Origin: Denitratisoma sp.
GTDB taxonomy: Bacteria; Pseudomonadota; Gammaproteobacteria; Burkholderiales; Rhodocyclaceae
DNA: 64,000 bases
NCBI GenBank assembly: GCA_032027165.1
Contig: JAVSMO010000001.1
Span: 991,548 to 1,055,547 of the forward strand
Reading direction: 5' to 3'
Position numbers and translations under genes: made by a program. Shown here piece after piece: positions 23,752-31,852 of the stretch. How positions within the stretch are numbered: the first letter of the stretch is position 1; the number at the start of each line of letters is the position of its first letter. Below the pieces are notes generated by a model that worked only from the letters and a program-made list of their open reading frames with translations, had not been told where the DNA came from and made no database searches.

Positions 23752-25086
23752 TTACCCAGGAATCTCCGTCGCCCGGATCTCCAGCTCGAGCGTAGTGGTG
23801 TAGCCGCTGTCGGTGAGGCTGTGCGTCACGCGGGTGATGAGCCAGTCGGTATTGTCGATCGAGGGCTTCCAGCCGGTGACGGTGGCGGGGATCTCCGGAA
23901 ACAGCTCCGGCCGGCCGCGCGCCAGAGTGATGCCGAAGGTGGCCATGCCGCGCTGCAGGCGGCGCCATTCGGCGCGCGCGGCGCGCATTGCGTTGGTCTT
24001 GTTGGCGTAGACGTGGCGCAGCGTCTTGATGTTGTCGGCGCTGTGGTCGAAGGCTGTTTCCGGCCGCGCGCCGGTGATGCGCTCTGCGTCGCGCCGGGCC
24101 TGGCGGGCGGCATTCTTCTTCGCCTTCTCCTCGTCGGCCGCGCCATAGGTGACCTCGCCCTGCGTGCCCAGCACCCTGTCGTCGTAGGCGACCCGCACGC
24201 CGGCGTACTGGCTGCGAAAGCCGGCCGTCTTCGACAGCCGCTTCCACTCCTTCGCGGCGAGCCGGCGGGCACGGGCGCGGCTTTTCTGGGTTGTTCCCAC
24301 GCTCTTGTACTGCGCTGCGGCCGCAGGCTGAGGCTCCGGCCGGCGGTTGCGCTCGGCGTCGTCCTCTTCCTTGCCCCAGATCACTTCGCCCTTCGTGGCG
24401 TGCTCGGTGTCGTGCCAGTTCGCCCGGACGGCGGTATAGGTTTCGCGGTCGGCGATGCTGAAGCGGTGGCTGTCGCCGTCCTGCCGGGTGATGACAACGC
24501 GCGGAAGCGGGGCGCCGCTGGCGCTCGCAGCGGCGCCGACGGGCAGGAAGAGCAGCCGGCCGGCCTTGACCGTGGCGATCGCGTCGAACATGCCCGCCAT
24601 CCTGGTGAGCAAGTTGGCGGAGGACTCGTTGGTCTGGTCGATGTGCTCGATCGCCTGCGCCGCCAGGCGCGCGTCGATCACCGGCACCAGGTCGTTCTCG
24701 GCAGCGACGGTGCGCACGATGTCGCCCACCGTCTTGCCGTGGAAGGAGCGCTCCATCTGGGTGGACAGGCCGCCGCGCAGATCCGCGCTGCGGGCGCGGA
24801 TGGTGAGCTGGTCCGGCGCGCCGCTGTGCTCGATCTCGTCGACGACGTAGCTGCCCTTGTCCTCGAGGCCGGTGTCCTGCCAGCCCAGCGCCACGCGGAT
24901 CTCCGCGCCGCGCGGCGGCAGGTCCAGGCGGCCGTCGGTGTCGTCCAGCACGATGTCGAGCTGGTCGGCCTCGAAGCCGCGGTTGTCGGTGAGGGTGAGG
25001 CTGCCCAGGCGGCCCTGCAGGCTGGCGGTGATGTTCTGGCCGTCGACCGTCAGATCGTAGGCGGGGTGGGGATGTGGCCGGATCAC
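23752..25086 (-). CDS. D: tail hub protein gpD (late control protein D)
   Basis: A 444-residue P2 gpD homologue that forms the central tail hub (T4 gp27/gp44-like). The N-terminus YDLTVDGQNITASLQGRLG and SLTLTDNRGFEADQLDIVLDD are characteristic, as is the LGWQDTGLEDKGSYVVDEIEHSG type core; the C-terminal section ends in WLITRVTHSLTDSGYTTTLELE. It is the last gene of the FI-D tail operon, as in P2, with gpU upstream. Confidence 0.93.
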   Translation of the reverse strand: MIRPHPHPAYDLTVDGQNITASLQGRLGSLTLTDNRGFEADQLDIVLDDTDGRLDLPPRGAEIRVALGWQDTGLEDKGSYVVDEIEHSGAPDQLTIRARSADLRGGLSTQMERSFHGKTVGDIVRTVAAENDLVPVIDARLAAQAIEHIDQTNESSANLLTRMAGMFDAIATVKAGRLLFLPVGAAASASGAPLPRVVITRQDGDSHRFSIADRETYTAVRANWHDTEHATKGEVIWGKEEDDAERNRRPEPQPAAAAQYKSVGTTQKSRARARRLAAKEWKRLSKTAGFRSQYAGVRVAYDDRVLGTQGEVTYGAADEEKAKKNAARQARRDAERITGARPETAFDHSADNIKTLRHVYANKTNAMRAARAEWRRLQRGMATFGITLARGRPELFPEIPATVTGWKPSIDNTDWLITRVTHSLTDSGYTTTLELEIRATEIPG

Positions 25087-25096
25087 TGGATCTGGC

Positions 25097-25672
25097 TCAC
25101 AGCAGCGCCATCAGTGTCTCGGTCATGGCCCCGAGCATGTCGACCTCTTCGTCGTCGACGCGCGTGAGCTTGATGCCGAAGTCTATCTTGCGCGCCGCGC
25201 CGTCGGGAAAGAAGATGCTGCCCGTTTCGGAAATGCTCTCGATGACGAACAGGCCGTAGAAGGTGCCGTCGCCCTGGATCAGCGGCCAGGCTTTGCCGGT
25301 GTCGGCCATCTCGCGCAGCAGCGCCAGCGAGATCCGGCCGCCGGTGAGCTCCGGATAGAGCGTACCGGAAAGGTCGATGCCGTCGTCGCCCGGGCCGACA
25401 AACTGCCGGGCCGGCCGGCGGCCGACGCGCGATGCCGACGGATGGCGCCATTGCGTCTGCCGCTGCAGCTGCTGGTAGGGCACCGAGTAGAGACCGAAGA
25501 CGAACAGGCCCAGCGTCATCATCATCTGCGGCATCAGGCCGGCATAGCCGGGCAGGCTGGCCAGCCCGGGCAGGTTCGGCATGCCGGGGATGCTGCCCAG
25601 CCCGGGCAGGCTCGGCAGGCTGGGCAGGCCGCCCAGGCCGGCGAAGTTCGGGAGGTCGAGATCGTCGAGCAT
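25097..25672 (-). CDS. U: tail protein gpU with an N-terminal Pro/Gly/Leu-rich extension
   Basis: A 191-residue protein. Residues 51-191 match P2 gpU (tail tip/terminator region): MTLGLFVFGLYSVPYQQLQR, QFVGPGDDGIDLSGTLYPEL, ISETGSIFFPDGAARKIDF. The first 50 residues are an added repeat of short units such as LPSLPGLGSIPGMPNLPG, absent from ordinary gpU. The long form is chosen because its ATG is six bases after the tape-measure stop with a GGAG site at good spacing. An internal start at M50/M51 would give a normal-length gpU. Confidence 0.88.
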   Translation of the reverse strand: MLDDLDLPNFAGLGGLPSLPSLPGLGSIPGMPNLPGLASLPGYAGLMPQMMMTLGLFVFGLYSVPYQQLQRQTQWRHPSASRVGRRPARQFVGPGDDGIDLSGTLYPELTGGRISLALLREMADTGKAWPLIQGDGTFYGLFVIESISETGSIFFPDGAARKIDFGIKLTRVDDEEVDMLGAMTETLMALL

Positions 25673-25678
25673 GGCCGC

Positions 25679-28147
25679 TTACTCCGCGTCGCGCAGCCGG
25701 CTGCGGCCGCGGGCGGCGCGGCTGGCCTCGATGCGCTGCAGCTCGGCCGCCACCTGCCGCGCGATCGCCGTCTCGTTCATGCCTGGCGCGGCGTTGATGG
25801 TGATGTTCACAATCATCGGCGCGCCACCGCCGGATGCCATGGCGCCCATGGTGGAGAGGGCCGCCCGGGTGTCGATGCGCGGCAGCTCGCCGGCCATGGC
25901 GCTGCCGCCGATCAGCACGCCGGCGCCGGCAGCGGCCATGCGCCTGGCCATGTCGCGCACCGCGCCGAGCGGGCCGCCCTGGCCGCCCAGCAGGCCCTGT
26001 TCCAGCCCCTCCATGGTGAAGCCGCCGATCTCGGCGAACACGCGCGAGGGGCTCTTGATGCCGAGCTTCTCCTTGGCCGCATCGACCAGGCCCTGCAGGA
26101 GCCCCTTGACCTTGGAATACAGGCCGGCGGTGAGCATGTCGATGCCGGCCTCGATGCCGCGCACGATGAAGCCGCCGATGGCCGACCAGTCGCCGTTCTT
26201 GAACATCTGGATCACGTCGAAGACGAAACCGCCCAGGGTCGTTTTATAGCCGGCGATGCGGGAAACCAGGTCGCCCAGCTTCTCGCCGAGCCATTCGCCG
26301 GCCTTCCAGGCGGCATAGAACACGCCGGCGATCAGCGCCGCCTTGGCGACGAACAGCCCCACGGTGAGCGCCGCCGCGCCCCCTGTCAGGCCGATGCCGG
26401 CCAGGCCGAACTTGAGCAGTGCGAGCGGTGCCAGCACGCCGGCGGCGACGATCAGCAGGCCGCCGATGGCCGTCACGCCGATGGCCAGCCACTTCACCAC
26501 CGACATGATGCCGCTGGCCAGGCGCGGGTTCTCCTGCGCCCAGGCGCGCACGGCCTGGACGACGGCCAGCGTCTTCTCCATGGTGGCGACGATGGCCGGC
26601 CTGAGTGTCTCGCCGAGGTCGGAGCTGAGGTTGAAGAAGGCGTTTTTCGCCATCAGCAGGCGGGCGTTGATGGTGTCCCTGCGGGCATCGCCTTCGCGCT
26701 GCATCGAGCCCCTGGCACGCTCGTCGTTCACCAGCTTCAGCTGCCGGCGGTATTCGTCCAGGTTGCTGGCCAGCTTCGCCGCGTCGTCGCCGAACTCCTT
26801 GCCGAACATTCGCGTGGCCGCCTCGAGCTGTTTCTCCTGCGGCAGAGCCTTGATCGCCTCCAGAACCTTGATGATGGTGCCGGTGGCGTCCTTGGTCATG
26901 CCGAACTGGATCGACTTCGCGTCGAGCTTGAGCATCTCCAGGCCGCCGCGGAAACGTTTCGTCTGCATCGTTGCGATGGAGAGCTCGCGGATCATCGCGT
27001 TGGAGGCCGACGCCGCCACTTCCGGCACGGCGCCGAGGCTGAGGAAAGTGCTGCCCAGGGCGGCCGCTTCCTTGAAGTTCATGTTCACCATGGCGGCGGT
27101 GCCGCCGAGTCGCTTCATCACCTCGATGATGTCACCGCCCTTGGCCAGCGCATTGTCGTCGAGCCAGTTGATGGCGTCTCCGAGCGCGCCGATCTCCTTG
27201 ATGGGCACCTTGAAGAGCTGCGCCACCTTGGCGATGTCTTCGCCGAGCTTGTCCACCGGCAGGTCGAAGGCGTGAGCCATCACCGCCGCGGTCTGGGCGT
27301 AAATGAGCAGGTTCTCCTTGCCCTGGATGCCCATGCGCGCGCCGGCCTCTACGATCCTGGCGATCTCGGTAGTGGCCATCGGGATCCGCTCGCCCATTTC
27401 CTTGATGGCCCGGCCCATCTCGTAGTAGGTCGCCGTCAGCCGGCCGTTGTCGTCGCGGGCGCCTTCCACCTGGCGCGCCACGCCCAGCATGGCGTCCTCG
27501 AATGTGGCGTAGTCCTTGGCGGCCTTGGCCACCGGCAGGCCGATGGTGGCGCCGCCGGCCAATGCGCTGGTGCCGGCATTCATCATCCTCTGGCGATTGG
27601 CCATGGTCTTGTCGTAGGCGGCGCGCGCGGCATGCATGCGCTTCGCCACCTCGTTCTGCGCCTTCATGGCCGCCGTCTGTTTGTTGACGGCAGCGGTGGC
27701 CGCGTCGATCTGCTTGGCCAGGTCGCCCTGGTGGCGCTTGAGGTCCTTCAGCGGCACGCCGGCGGCCTCCAGTTCGCCGCGCAGGCGCTTCTTTTTGTCG
27801 ATCAGGGTGGTGAGCCGCATGCCGTAGAGCGAGACCTCCTGGCGGGCATCGGCGAAGGCTTTCTTGAGTTCCCGGCTCGGCGTCAGCGTCTCGCTCATGG
27901 CCTGCTTGACTTCCCGCAGGCGCTGCTGGGCGGCCTTGAGCTGGTTGGCCGTGATGGCGCTGTCTTTCGACACCTTGCGGAAGGCGTCGATGCGGTCGTT
28001 GGCGGCGTTCAGCTCTTTCAGCTGGTCCTTGGCCGCCTTCAGGGCGCGCGCCGTCTCGTTGCTGCCGGCGGTGATGGCTTTCAGGGGCCGCGTCACCTTG
28101 TCGATGGCGGCGAGCAGGACCTCGAGCTTGAGCTTCTCGCCGCTCAC
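25679..28147 (-). CDS. T: tail tape-measure protein gpT
   Basis: An 822-residue protein that sets tail length. The N-terminal half is coiled coil (KAAKDQLKELNAANDRIDAF and similar). The middle has the phage tail tape-measure domain (YATFEDAMLGVARQVEGARDDNGRL..., with GIQGKENLLIYAQTAAVM). Several hydrophobic helices lie at about 500-620. The start is GTG at 28147, overlapping the stop of gpE' by GTGA. The position between E' and U is as in P2. Confidence 0.93.
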   Translation of the reverse strand: MSGEKLKLEVLLAAIDKVTRPLKAITAGSNETARALKAAKDQLKELNAANDRIDAFRKVSKDSAITANQLKAAQQRLREVKQAMSETLTPSRELKKAFADARQEVSLYGMRLTTLIDKKKRLRGELEAAGVPLKDLKRHQGDLAKQIDAATAAVNKQTAAMKAQNEVAKRMHAARAAYDKTMANRQRMMNAGTSALAGGATIGLPVAKAAKDYATFEDAMLGVARQVEGARDDNGRLTATYYEMGRAIKEMGERIPMATTEIARIVEAGARMGIQGKENLLIYAQTAAVMAHAFDLPVDKLGEDIAKVAQLFKVPIKEIGALGDAINWLDDNALAKGGDIIEVMKRLGGTAAMVNMNFKEAAALGSTFLSLGAVPEVAASASNAMIRELSIATMQTKRFRGGLEMLKLDAKSIQFGMTKDATGTIIKVLEAIKALPQEKQLEAATRMFGKEFGDDAAKLASNLDEYRRQLKLVNDERARGSMQREGDARRDTINARLLMAKNAFFNLSSDLGETLRPAIVATMEKTLAVVQAVRAWAQENPRLASGIMSVVKWLAIGVTAIGGLLIVAAGVLAPLALLKFGLAGIGLTGGAAALTVGLFVAKAALIAGVFYAAWKAGEWLGEKLGDLVSRIAGYKTTLGGFVFDVIQMFKNGDWSAIGGFIVRGIEAGIDMLTAGLYSKVKGLLQGLVDAAKEKLGIKSPSRVFAEIGGFTMEGLEQGLLGGQGGPLGAVRDMARRMAAAGAGVLIGGSAMAGELPRIDTRAALSTMGAMASGGGAPMIVNITINAAPGMNETAIARQVAAELQRIEASRAARGRSRLRDAE

Positions 28148-28260
28148 GACTCGGCTCCGCTACGGGCGCGCGCCCGTTCGCGCCAGGCGGCGAGATCGGC
28201 CAGGCTCATGGCCTCCATGTCGGGCGGCGTCCAGCCGAAGATGGCGGCGATGTCCGCCAT
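28144..28260 (-). CDS. E': tail assembly protein gpE' (P2 GpE family)
   Basis: A 38-residue frame starting at an ATG at 28260: MADIAAIFGWTPPDMEAMSL, then a WRERARAR segment. This matches the P2 GpE family that forms the C-terminal part of the E+E' tail chaperone. In phage P2 it is made by -1 frameshifting from gene E. Here the -1 frame is open from the slippery site at 28326-28332 into this frame, so the fusion is available. It overlaps the tape-measure start. Confidence 0.85.
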   Translation of the reverse strand: MADIAAIFGWTPPDMEAMSLADLAAWRERARARSGAES

Positions 28261-28268
28261 GGCGTCCT

Positions 28269-28580
28269 CTACTGCATCGGGTAGGGCGAGGCCGGCGCCA
28301 CTGCCGCCAGCGCCGCCCTCGGCAGCAAAAAACCGGCCACCGCCGTGCCCATCTGGGTCAGGTCCGCGGGGTCCAGGTTGGCGACCTCGGCTTCTGTGAG
28401 GGTCGGCTCGGTGATGCGCGGCAGCACGCGGGTGAGGGCGGTGACGTCCATCTGCAGCAGGTCGGTGAGGGTGACGCCGCGCAGCTCGCCCGCCTTGGGC
28501 TTGCGGATCGTCACGCTGGCGATCGTGGTCTCGCCGCGCGCGATCGGCGTGTCGAGGGCGATGCTTCGGGTTTCGTTCAT
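28269..28580 (-). CDS. E: tail assembly chaperone gpE
   Basis: A 103-residue homologue of P2 gpE: residues 20-60 (ASVTIRKPKAGELRGVTLTD) and PADLTQMGTAVAGFLL near the end. It guides assembly of the tail tube on the tape measure. The slippery heptamer T-TTT-TTG lies at codons for GFL, 19 codons before the stop. Most ribosomes stop at 28269, while those that shift -1 continue into E'. Confidence 0.9.
   Translation of the reverse strand: MNETRSIALDTPIARGETTIASVTIRKPKAGELRGVTLTDLLQMDVTALTRVLPRITEPTLTEAEVANLDPADLTQMGTAVAGFLLPRAALAAVAPASPYPMQ
28326..28332 (-). promoter_or_regulatory. -1 programmed frameshift site (T-TTT-TTG)
   Basis: On the minus strand the E frame reads GGT-TTT-TTG, giving a perfect X-XXY-YYZ heptamer identical to that used by P2 E+E'. 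The -1 frame has no stop between it and E' and continues in frame to the E' stop at 28144. Confidence 0.85.
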
Positions 28581-28591
28581 TGTTCTCTCCT

Positions 28592-28626
28592 AAAAAAACG
28601 GGGGCAAGGTGTGAGCCATGCCCCCG
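28592..28626 (-). terminator. terminator between FII and E
   Basis: Read leftward, CGGGGGCA pairs with TGCCCCCG around a 12-base loop and is followed by seven T (complement of 28592-28598). It probably attenuates transcription after the two abundant tail proteins. Confidence 0.7.
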
Positions 28627-28646
28627 GTGCTACTGCTGTCCTGGCG

Positions 28647-29159
28647 TCAGGCCAGGCCGATGGCCTTGCGCTGCTCTTCAAGCATGTCCTTGCCGTTCAC
28701 CTTCTCGACCATGTTGAGGAGGTCGATCTCGATCACCTCGTCGTTGTCGATGAGGAGCTTGTAGTAGGTGAGGGTGCTCTTGACGGTGAACTTGCCCTTG
28801 TCGCCGCCCTTGGCGTCGCCCATGTCGATTTCCTTGTGACGGCCGCGCACGATGATCTCGACGGCCTGCACGGCGCAGGTGTCGTCGCGCTGGTAGGCGC
28901 CGGCGAAGCGCAGCATGATGCCGTCGGCCTTGCAGGCGCCGTACTGTTCGAACACCTGCTGCATGATGCCGCCGCAGACGATCTCCATCTCCAGCTTTTC
29001 CTGGCCGAGGTCGATCTCGACGGGGCCGTTCATGCCGCCGCCGCGGAAGTCGTCCATCTTGCGGCCGAGCTTCGGCAGTTTGACTTCCTCGGCGACGCCC
29101 ATGTAGCTGACGCCGTCGTTGAAGACGTTGAAGTTCTTGAGGACGCTAGGCAGTCCCAT
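28647..29159 (-). CDS. FII: major tail tube protein gpFII
   Basis: A 170-residue P2 gpFII homologue. It has the N-terminus MGLPSVLKNFNVFNDGVSYM, the central EVKLPKLGRKMDDFRGGGM and the C-terminal TYYKLLIDNDEVIEID. It forms the inner tube of the contractile tail. The ATG at 29159 has a ribosome site upstream; longer frames shadow the sheath gene. Confidence 0.95.
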   Translation of the reverse strand: MGLPSVLKNFNVFNDGVSYMGVAEEVKLPKLGRKMDDFRGGGMNGPVEIDLGQEKLEMEIVCGGIMQQVFEQYGACKADGIMLRFAGAYQRDDTCAVQAVEIIVRGRHKEIDMGDAKGGDKGKFTVKSTLTYYKLLIDNDEVIEIDLLNMVEKVNGKDMLEEQRKAIGLA

Positions 29160-29176
29160 GTCGGTCTCCTTTCGGG

Positions 29177-30367
29177 TTAGACGCCCACGGCCGCGGCGAA
29201 GTCGGCCAGGTAGCGGTCGGTGATGCGCTGGCGGAACATCAGGTTCTCCAGCGGCGGAACGGGGGTGTAGTCGTAGTCGATGTACAGCTTCCCGTCTTTC
29301 AGGGTGACCGGGCTGTTCACGTCGGGGTCGTACCAGGCCTCGCCGTTGATGAGGTAGCCCAGGGCGCGCAGTTCGCGGAACTTGGCGTTCACCCCCTCGA
29401 TGATGTCGCGCGCCAGGCTCGGGTTGAGCGGCAGGTCCACCGCCCACAGGTGGGCCTCGGCCATGGTGTCGGCCAGCACCTGGGCGGTGCGCGTGTAGTT
29501 CTCGAAGGCGAACAGCGGGTCGGCGCTGCAGGTGCGGCTGCCCCAGAAGCGGAAGCCGCCCTCGCGGATGAGGGTGGTGACCTCGTTGGCGTTGAGATAG
29601 CCGGCGTCGGTGGCGGGATCCTGCAGATCCCAGAACACGCTCTTGCTGATGCCGGTGACGCCGTTGACCGGGATGTTCGAGATCGTCTTGTGCCAGCCGA
29701 TCTGCTCGTCGAGCTTGGCGCGCAGGCCGAGGGCGCGGGCCGGGGCCCAGGCGTCTGCGCTCTGCGAGGCGACGGTGTCCCAGGTGAGGAAATCCGGCCA
29801 CAGCGGCATGACTTCGCGCTGGCCGAAATTGTCGCGGTAGATGACGGCCTCCTCCTTGGTCTCGCAGCCCCAGGCGGAGACGTAGGCGAAGGCGCGCAGC
29901 TTCTGCGCGATGGCGGCCAGTTCGGTGGCCACCGGCAGGGTATCGAGCCCCGGGCAGGCCAGGATGCGTGGCTTGATGTTGAGCTGCGCCTGGGCGGAGA
30001 GCAGGGCCTGCATGCCGGTGCGCTGGCCGGTGATCGTCACCGTGCCGATCACCTTGCTGTTCTGGTCGGCTTCCTTGGCGGCGTCGTCGGCGCCTACGCC
30101 GTCGGCCACGCGGACGACAACGCAGAGGGCGTTGGTCTGGTCGCCGATGGCGTTGAGCACGCGCGCGAGCGTGCCCAGCGTGCCGGCCTTGCCCAGGGCG
30201 TCCAGCACGCTGGTGACCAGCACCGGCGTGTCGAGCGGGAAGGCGGCCGCGTCTGCATCGGACGCGGTGGCGACGAAACCGATGACGGCGGTGGAGATGG
30301 TGCGGATGGGGCGGATGCCGCCATCGATCTCGATGACGCGTACGCCGTGGTGGTAATCAACTGGCAT
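29177..30367 (-). CDS. FI: contractile tail sheath protein gpFI
   Basis: A 396-residue tail sheath homologue of P2 gpFI. It starts [20 protein letters not shown], contains [11 protein letters not shown], the conserved SPAR-type region ([20 protein letters not shown]) and a C-terminal end with [20 protein letters not shown]. It contracts to drive DNA injection and is the first gene of the tail operon. A probable activator site lies upstream at 30436. Confidence 0.95.
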   Translation of the reverse strand: MPVDYHHGVRVIEIDGGIRPIRTISTAVIGFVATASDADAAAFPLDTPVLVTSVLDALGKAGTLGTLARVLNAIGDQTNALCVVVRVADGVGADDAAKEADQNSKVIGTVTITGQRTGMQALLSAQAQLNIKPRILACPGLDTLPVATELAAIAQKLRAFAYVSAWGCETKEEAVIYRDNFGQREVMPLWPDFLTWDTVASQSADAWAPARALGLRAKLDEQIGWHKTISNIPVNGVTGISKSVFWDLQDPATDAGYLNANEVTTLIREGGFRFWGSRTCSADPLFAFENYTRTAQVLADTMAEAHLWAVDLPLNPSLARDIIEGVNAKFRELRALGYLINGEAWYDPDVNSPVTLKDGKLYIDYDYTPVPPLENLMFRQRITDRYLADFAAAVGV

Positions 30368-30435
30368 GGTGGCCTCCGGTGTTGTGCTGCGTTGATGATG
30401 GCCGCGCCGCGCGCGGGCGTGTACTCAATGCTGCT

Positions 30436-30455
30436 GTTGCGGCCGGCGATACAAC
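30436..30455. promoter_or_regulatory. candidate Ogr-type dyad upstream of FI
   Basis: GTTG-N12-CAAC (30436-30455), about 78 bases before the FI start. It resembles in form the P2 Ogr recognition sequence TGTGG-N12-CCACA. Similar but weaker dyads are at 35561-35580 (before V) and 42036-42055 (O/P region). Confidence 0.35.
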
Positions 30456-30460
30456 GCCAG

Positions 30461-30970
30461 TCACAGGTCCTGCTCCACGAGATGGATGGGGCCCCAGGCG
30501 CGGGCGGCGGCCTGCACCACGCCGGTGGGGGTGGCGGCGCCGGTGAGCTGCTCGCCGGCGGCGTCGAGCACGCCGAGGACATACTCCGCGCACTGCCAGC
30601 GATCGTCCTGCCCGGCGGCCAGAGTGCCGAAGAAGGCGCGGATCGCCTGCAGGCGGGAGTAGCGGTCGCCCAGGCGGTCGAAGGCGAAGTCCACCGCCTC
30701 GGCGCTGAATTCGCCAAGCTCGTCCGGCCGGCGCACCCACCAGAACGGCAGCGCGCGCGACAGGGGGAAGAGCCGCACGCCGGCGCTCACCGCCTCGAGG
30801 ACGAAGACGCGCCCGGCGCCGACCAGCGCCAGGCCGACGTGGCTGTATTCGCTGCGGGTGGCGATGCGTACCAGGTTGACCTGGATGTCGTGCCAGCTCC
30901 CCCAGCCGCCGCTGCTCCAGGCGAGGAGATCTCCGGTTTTGATGAGCGGTCGCGCTTCGGCGTATTTCAT
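30461..30970 (-). CDS. YiiX/NlpC-P60-like cysteine hydrolase
   Basis: A 169-residue protein with the plan of permuted papain-fold hydrolases (YiiX/DUF830-like). GDLLAWSS opens it, a histidine follows in EYSHVGLAL (H44), and a cysteine is near the C-terminal part in WQCAEYVLG (C127). It may cleave an amide or thioester, for example in peptidoglycan or lipid substrates, but this is an inference from the fold. It lies between the sheath operon and a membrane protein gene it overlaps by ATGA. No such gene exists in P2 itself at this place. Confidence 0.65.
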   Translation of the reverse strand: MKYAEARPLIKTGDLLAWSSGGWGSWHDIQVNLVRIATRSEYSHVGLALVGAGRVFVLEAVSAGVRLFPLSRALPFWWVRRPDELGEFSAEAVDFAFDRLGDRYSRLQAIRAFFGTLAAGQDDRWQCAEYVLGVLDAAGEQLTGAATPTGVVQAAARAWGPIHLVEQDL

Positions 30971-31299
30971 CGGCAGTGCCTCCCTCTGGGGTCGAACGGG
31001 TCGAGAAGTTCCAGGCAGATCCAGCAGGCCAGACGGCCGCGCCATCCGGCGGCGTCGTTCATCCGGCTGATGCGCGTCGTGAAGAGCCACTCGCGCGGCG
31101 GCTCCAGGAAGAGCAGCGAGCCCCACAGCGCGTTGAAGAGCACGTCGACCGCCAGGCCGACGGCGAGGATTGGATAACCGATGATCTTGGCCGCCGTCGT
31201 GAGCGTGCCCTGCCGGCGGGCGGTGTCGAGGTGCATCACGGCGAGATACAGCGTCCACATCACGGGCAGCAGGAGGAGGAAGAGGAGGGCGAGTTTCAT
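30967..31299 (-). CDS. membrane protein next to the tail-fibre genes
   Basis: A 110-residue protein with two clear hydrophobic segments (MKLALLFLLLLPVMWTLYLA and ILAVGLAVDVLFNALWGSLL). A C-terminal cytoplasmic-looking part has RLACWICLELLDPFDP. Similar two-helix proteins are common next to fibre genes in phages of this type. No function is assigned. It overlaps the hydrolase gene by ATGA, so the two may act together. Confidence 0.65.
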   Translation of the reverse strand: MKLALLFLLLLPVMWTLYLAVMHLDTARRQGTLTTAAKIIGYPILAVGLAVDVLFNALWGSLLFLEPPREWLFTTRISRMNDAAGWRGRLACWICLELLDPFDPRGRHCR

Positions 31300-31304
31300 G
31301 GCGC

Positions 31305-31844
31305 TCACCACGCGATGGCCGCCACGGCTTCCGGCGTGGTTGCCGCCGCGAGCTGGGCCTTGAGCGCCTGGGCGTGGGCGAAGTTCGCCGCGCCCTGGGC
31401 CACCATCGCGGCGTAGAAGGCCTTCCAGGCCGGGACATCCTCGATCGGCAGGTAGCTGTTGTCGGCTGCCTTCCAGGCACCGGGGAACTCCGGCGGCAGC
31501 GCGCCGAAGAGCGCCACGTAACCATTCACCCCGTCGATGTCGCCGCGCGACAGCGCGTCGCAGGCGAACGTCTTGCCCCCATGCGCAAACGTGCCGGCGT
31601 TCGCCGCTGCGCGGGCAGCGTTGATCTCGGCGTTCTTCGACAGCTTCAGTTCTTCTAGCGTCGGCGCCGGAGGGTCGGCAGCAATCGGAAAACCCTCTGC
31701 ATCGGCGGTGATGATCTTGCCGGTCCCCTGCGCCGCCAGCAGTGCTGCGTGCTGCTCGGAGGTGATTTCGACGGCGTCGGCGGGGATGTTGTCGCCGTTG
31801 ATGGAGGCGTCGTAAAAGCCATTCTGGATTTTAGAGAAAAACAT
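31305..31844 (-). CDS. tail fibre assembly protein with DUF4376-like domain
   Basis: A 179-residue protein starting MFFSKIQNGFYDASINGDNI, typical of tail fibre assembly/chaperone proteins, with EITSEQHAALLAAQ. The second half resembles the DUF4376 segment (KNAEINAARAAANAGTFAHG...ALSRGDIDGVNGYVAL). It lies nine bases downstream of the fibre gene and probably helps fold or trim its tip. An A6 run precedes the start codon. Confidence 0.85.
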   Translation of the reverse strand: MFFSKIQNGFYDASINGDNIPADAVEITSEQHAALLAAQGTGKIITADAEGFPIAADPPAPTLEELKLSKNAEINAARAAANAGTFAHGGKTFACDALSRGDIDGVNGYVALFGALPPEFPGAWKAADNSYLPIEDVPAWKAFYAAMVAQGAANFAHAQALKAQLAAATTPEAVAAIAW

Positions 31845-31852
31845 TTTTTGTC

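Noticed and set aside
25442..28399. 985-codon plus-strand open frame
   Set aside because: Antisense of the tail genes U and T; composition is typical of a shadow and no motif is present.
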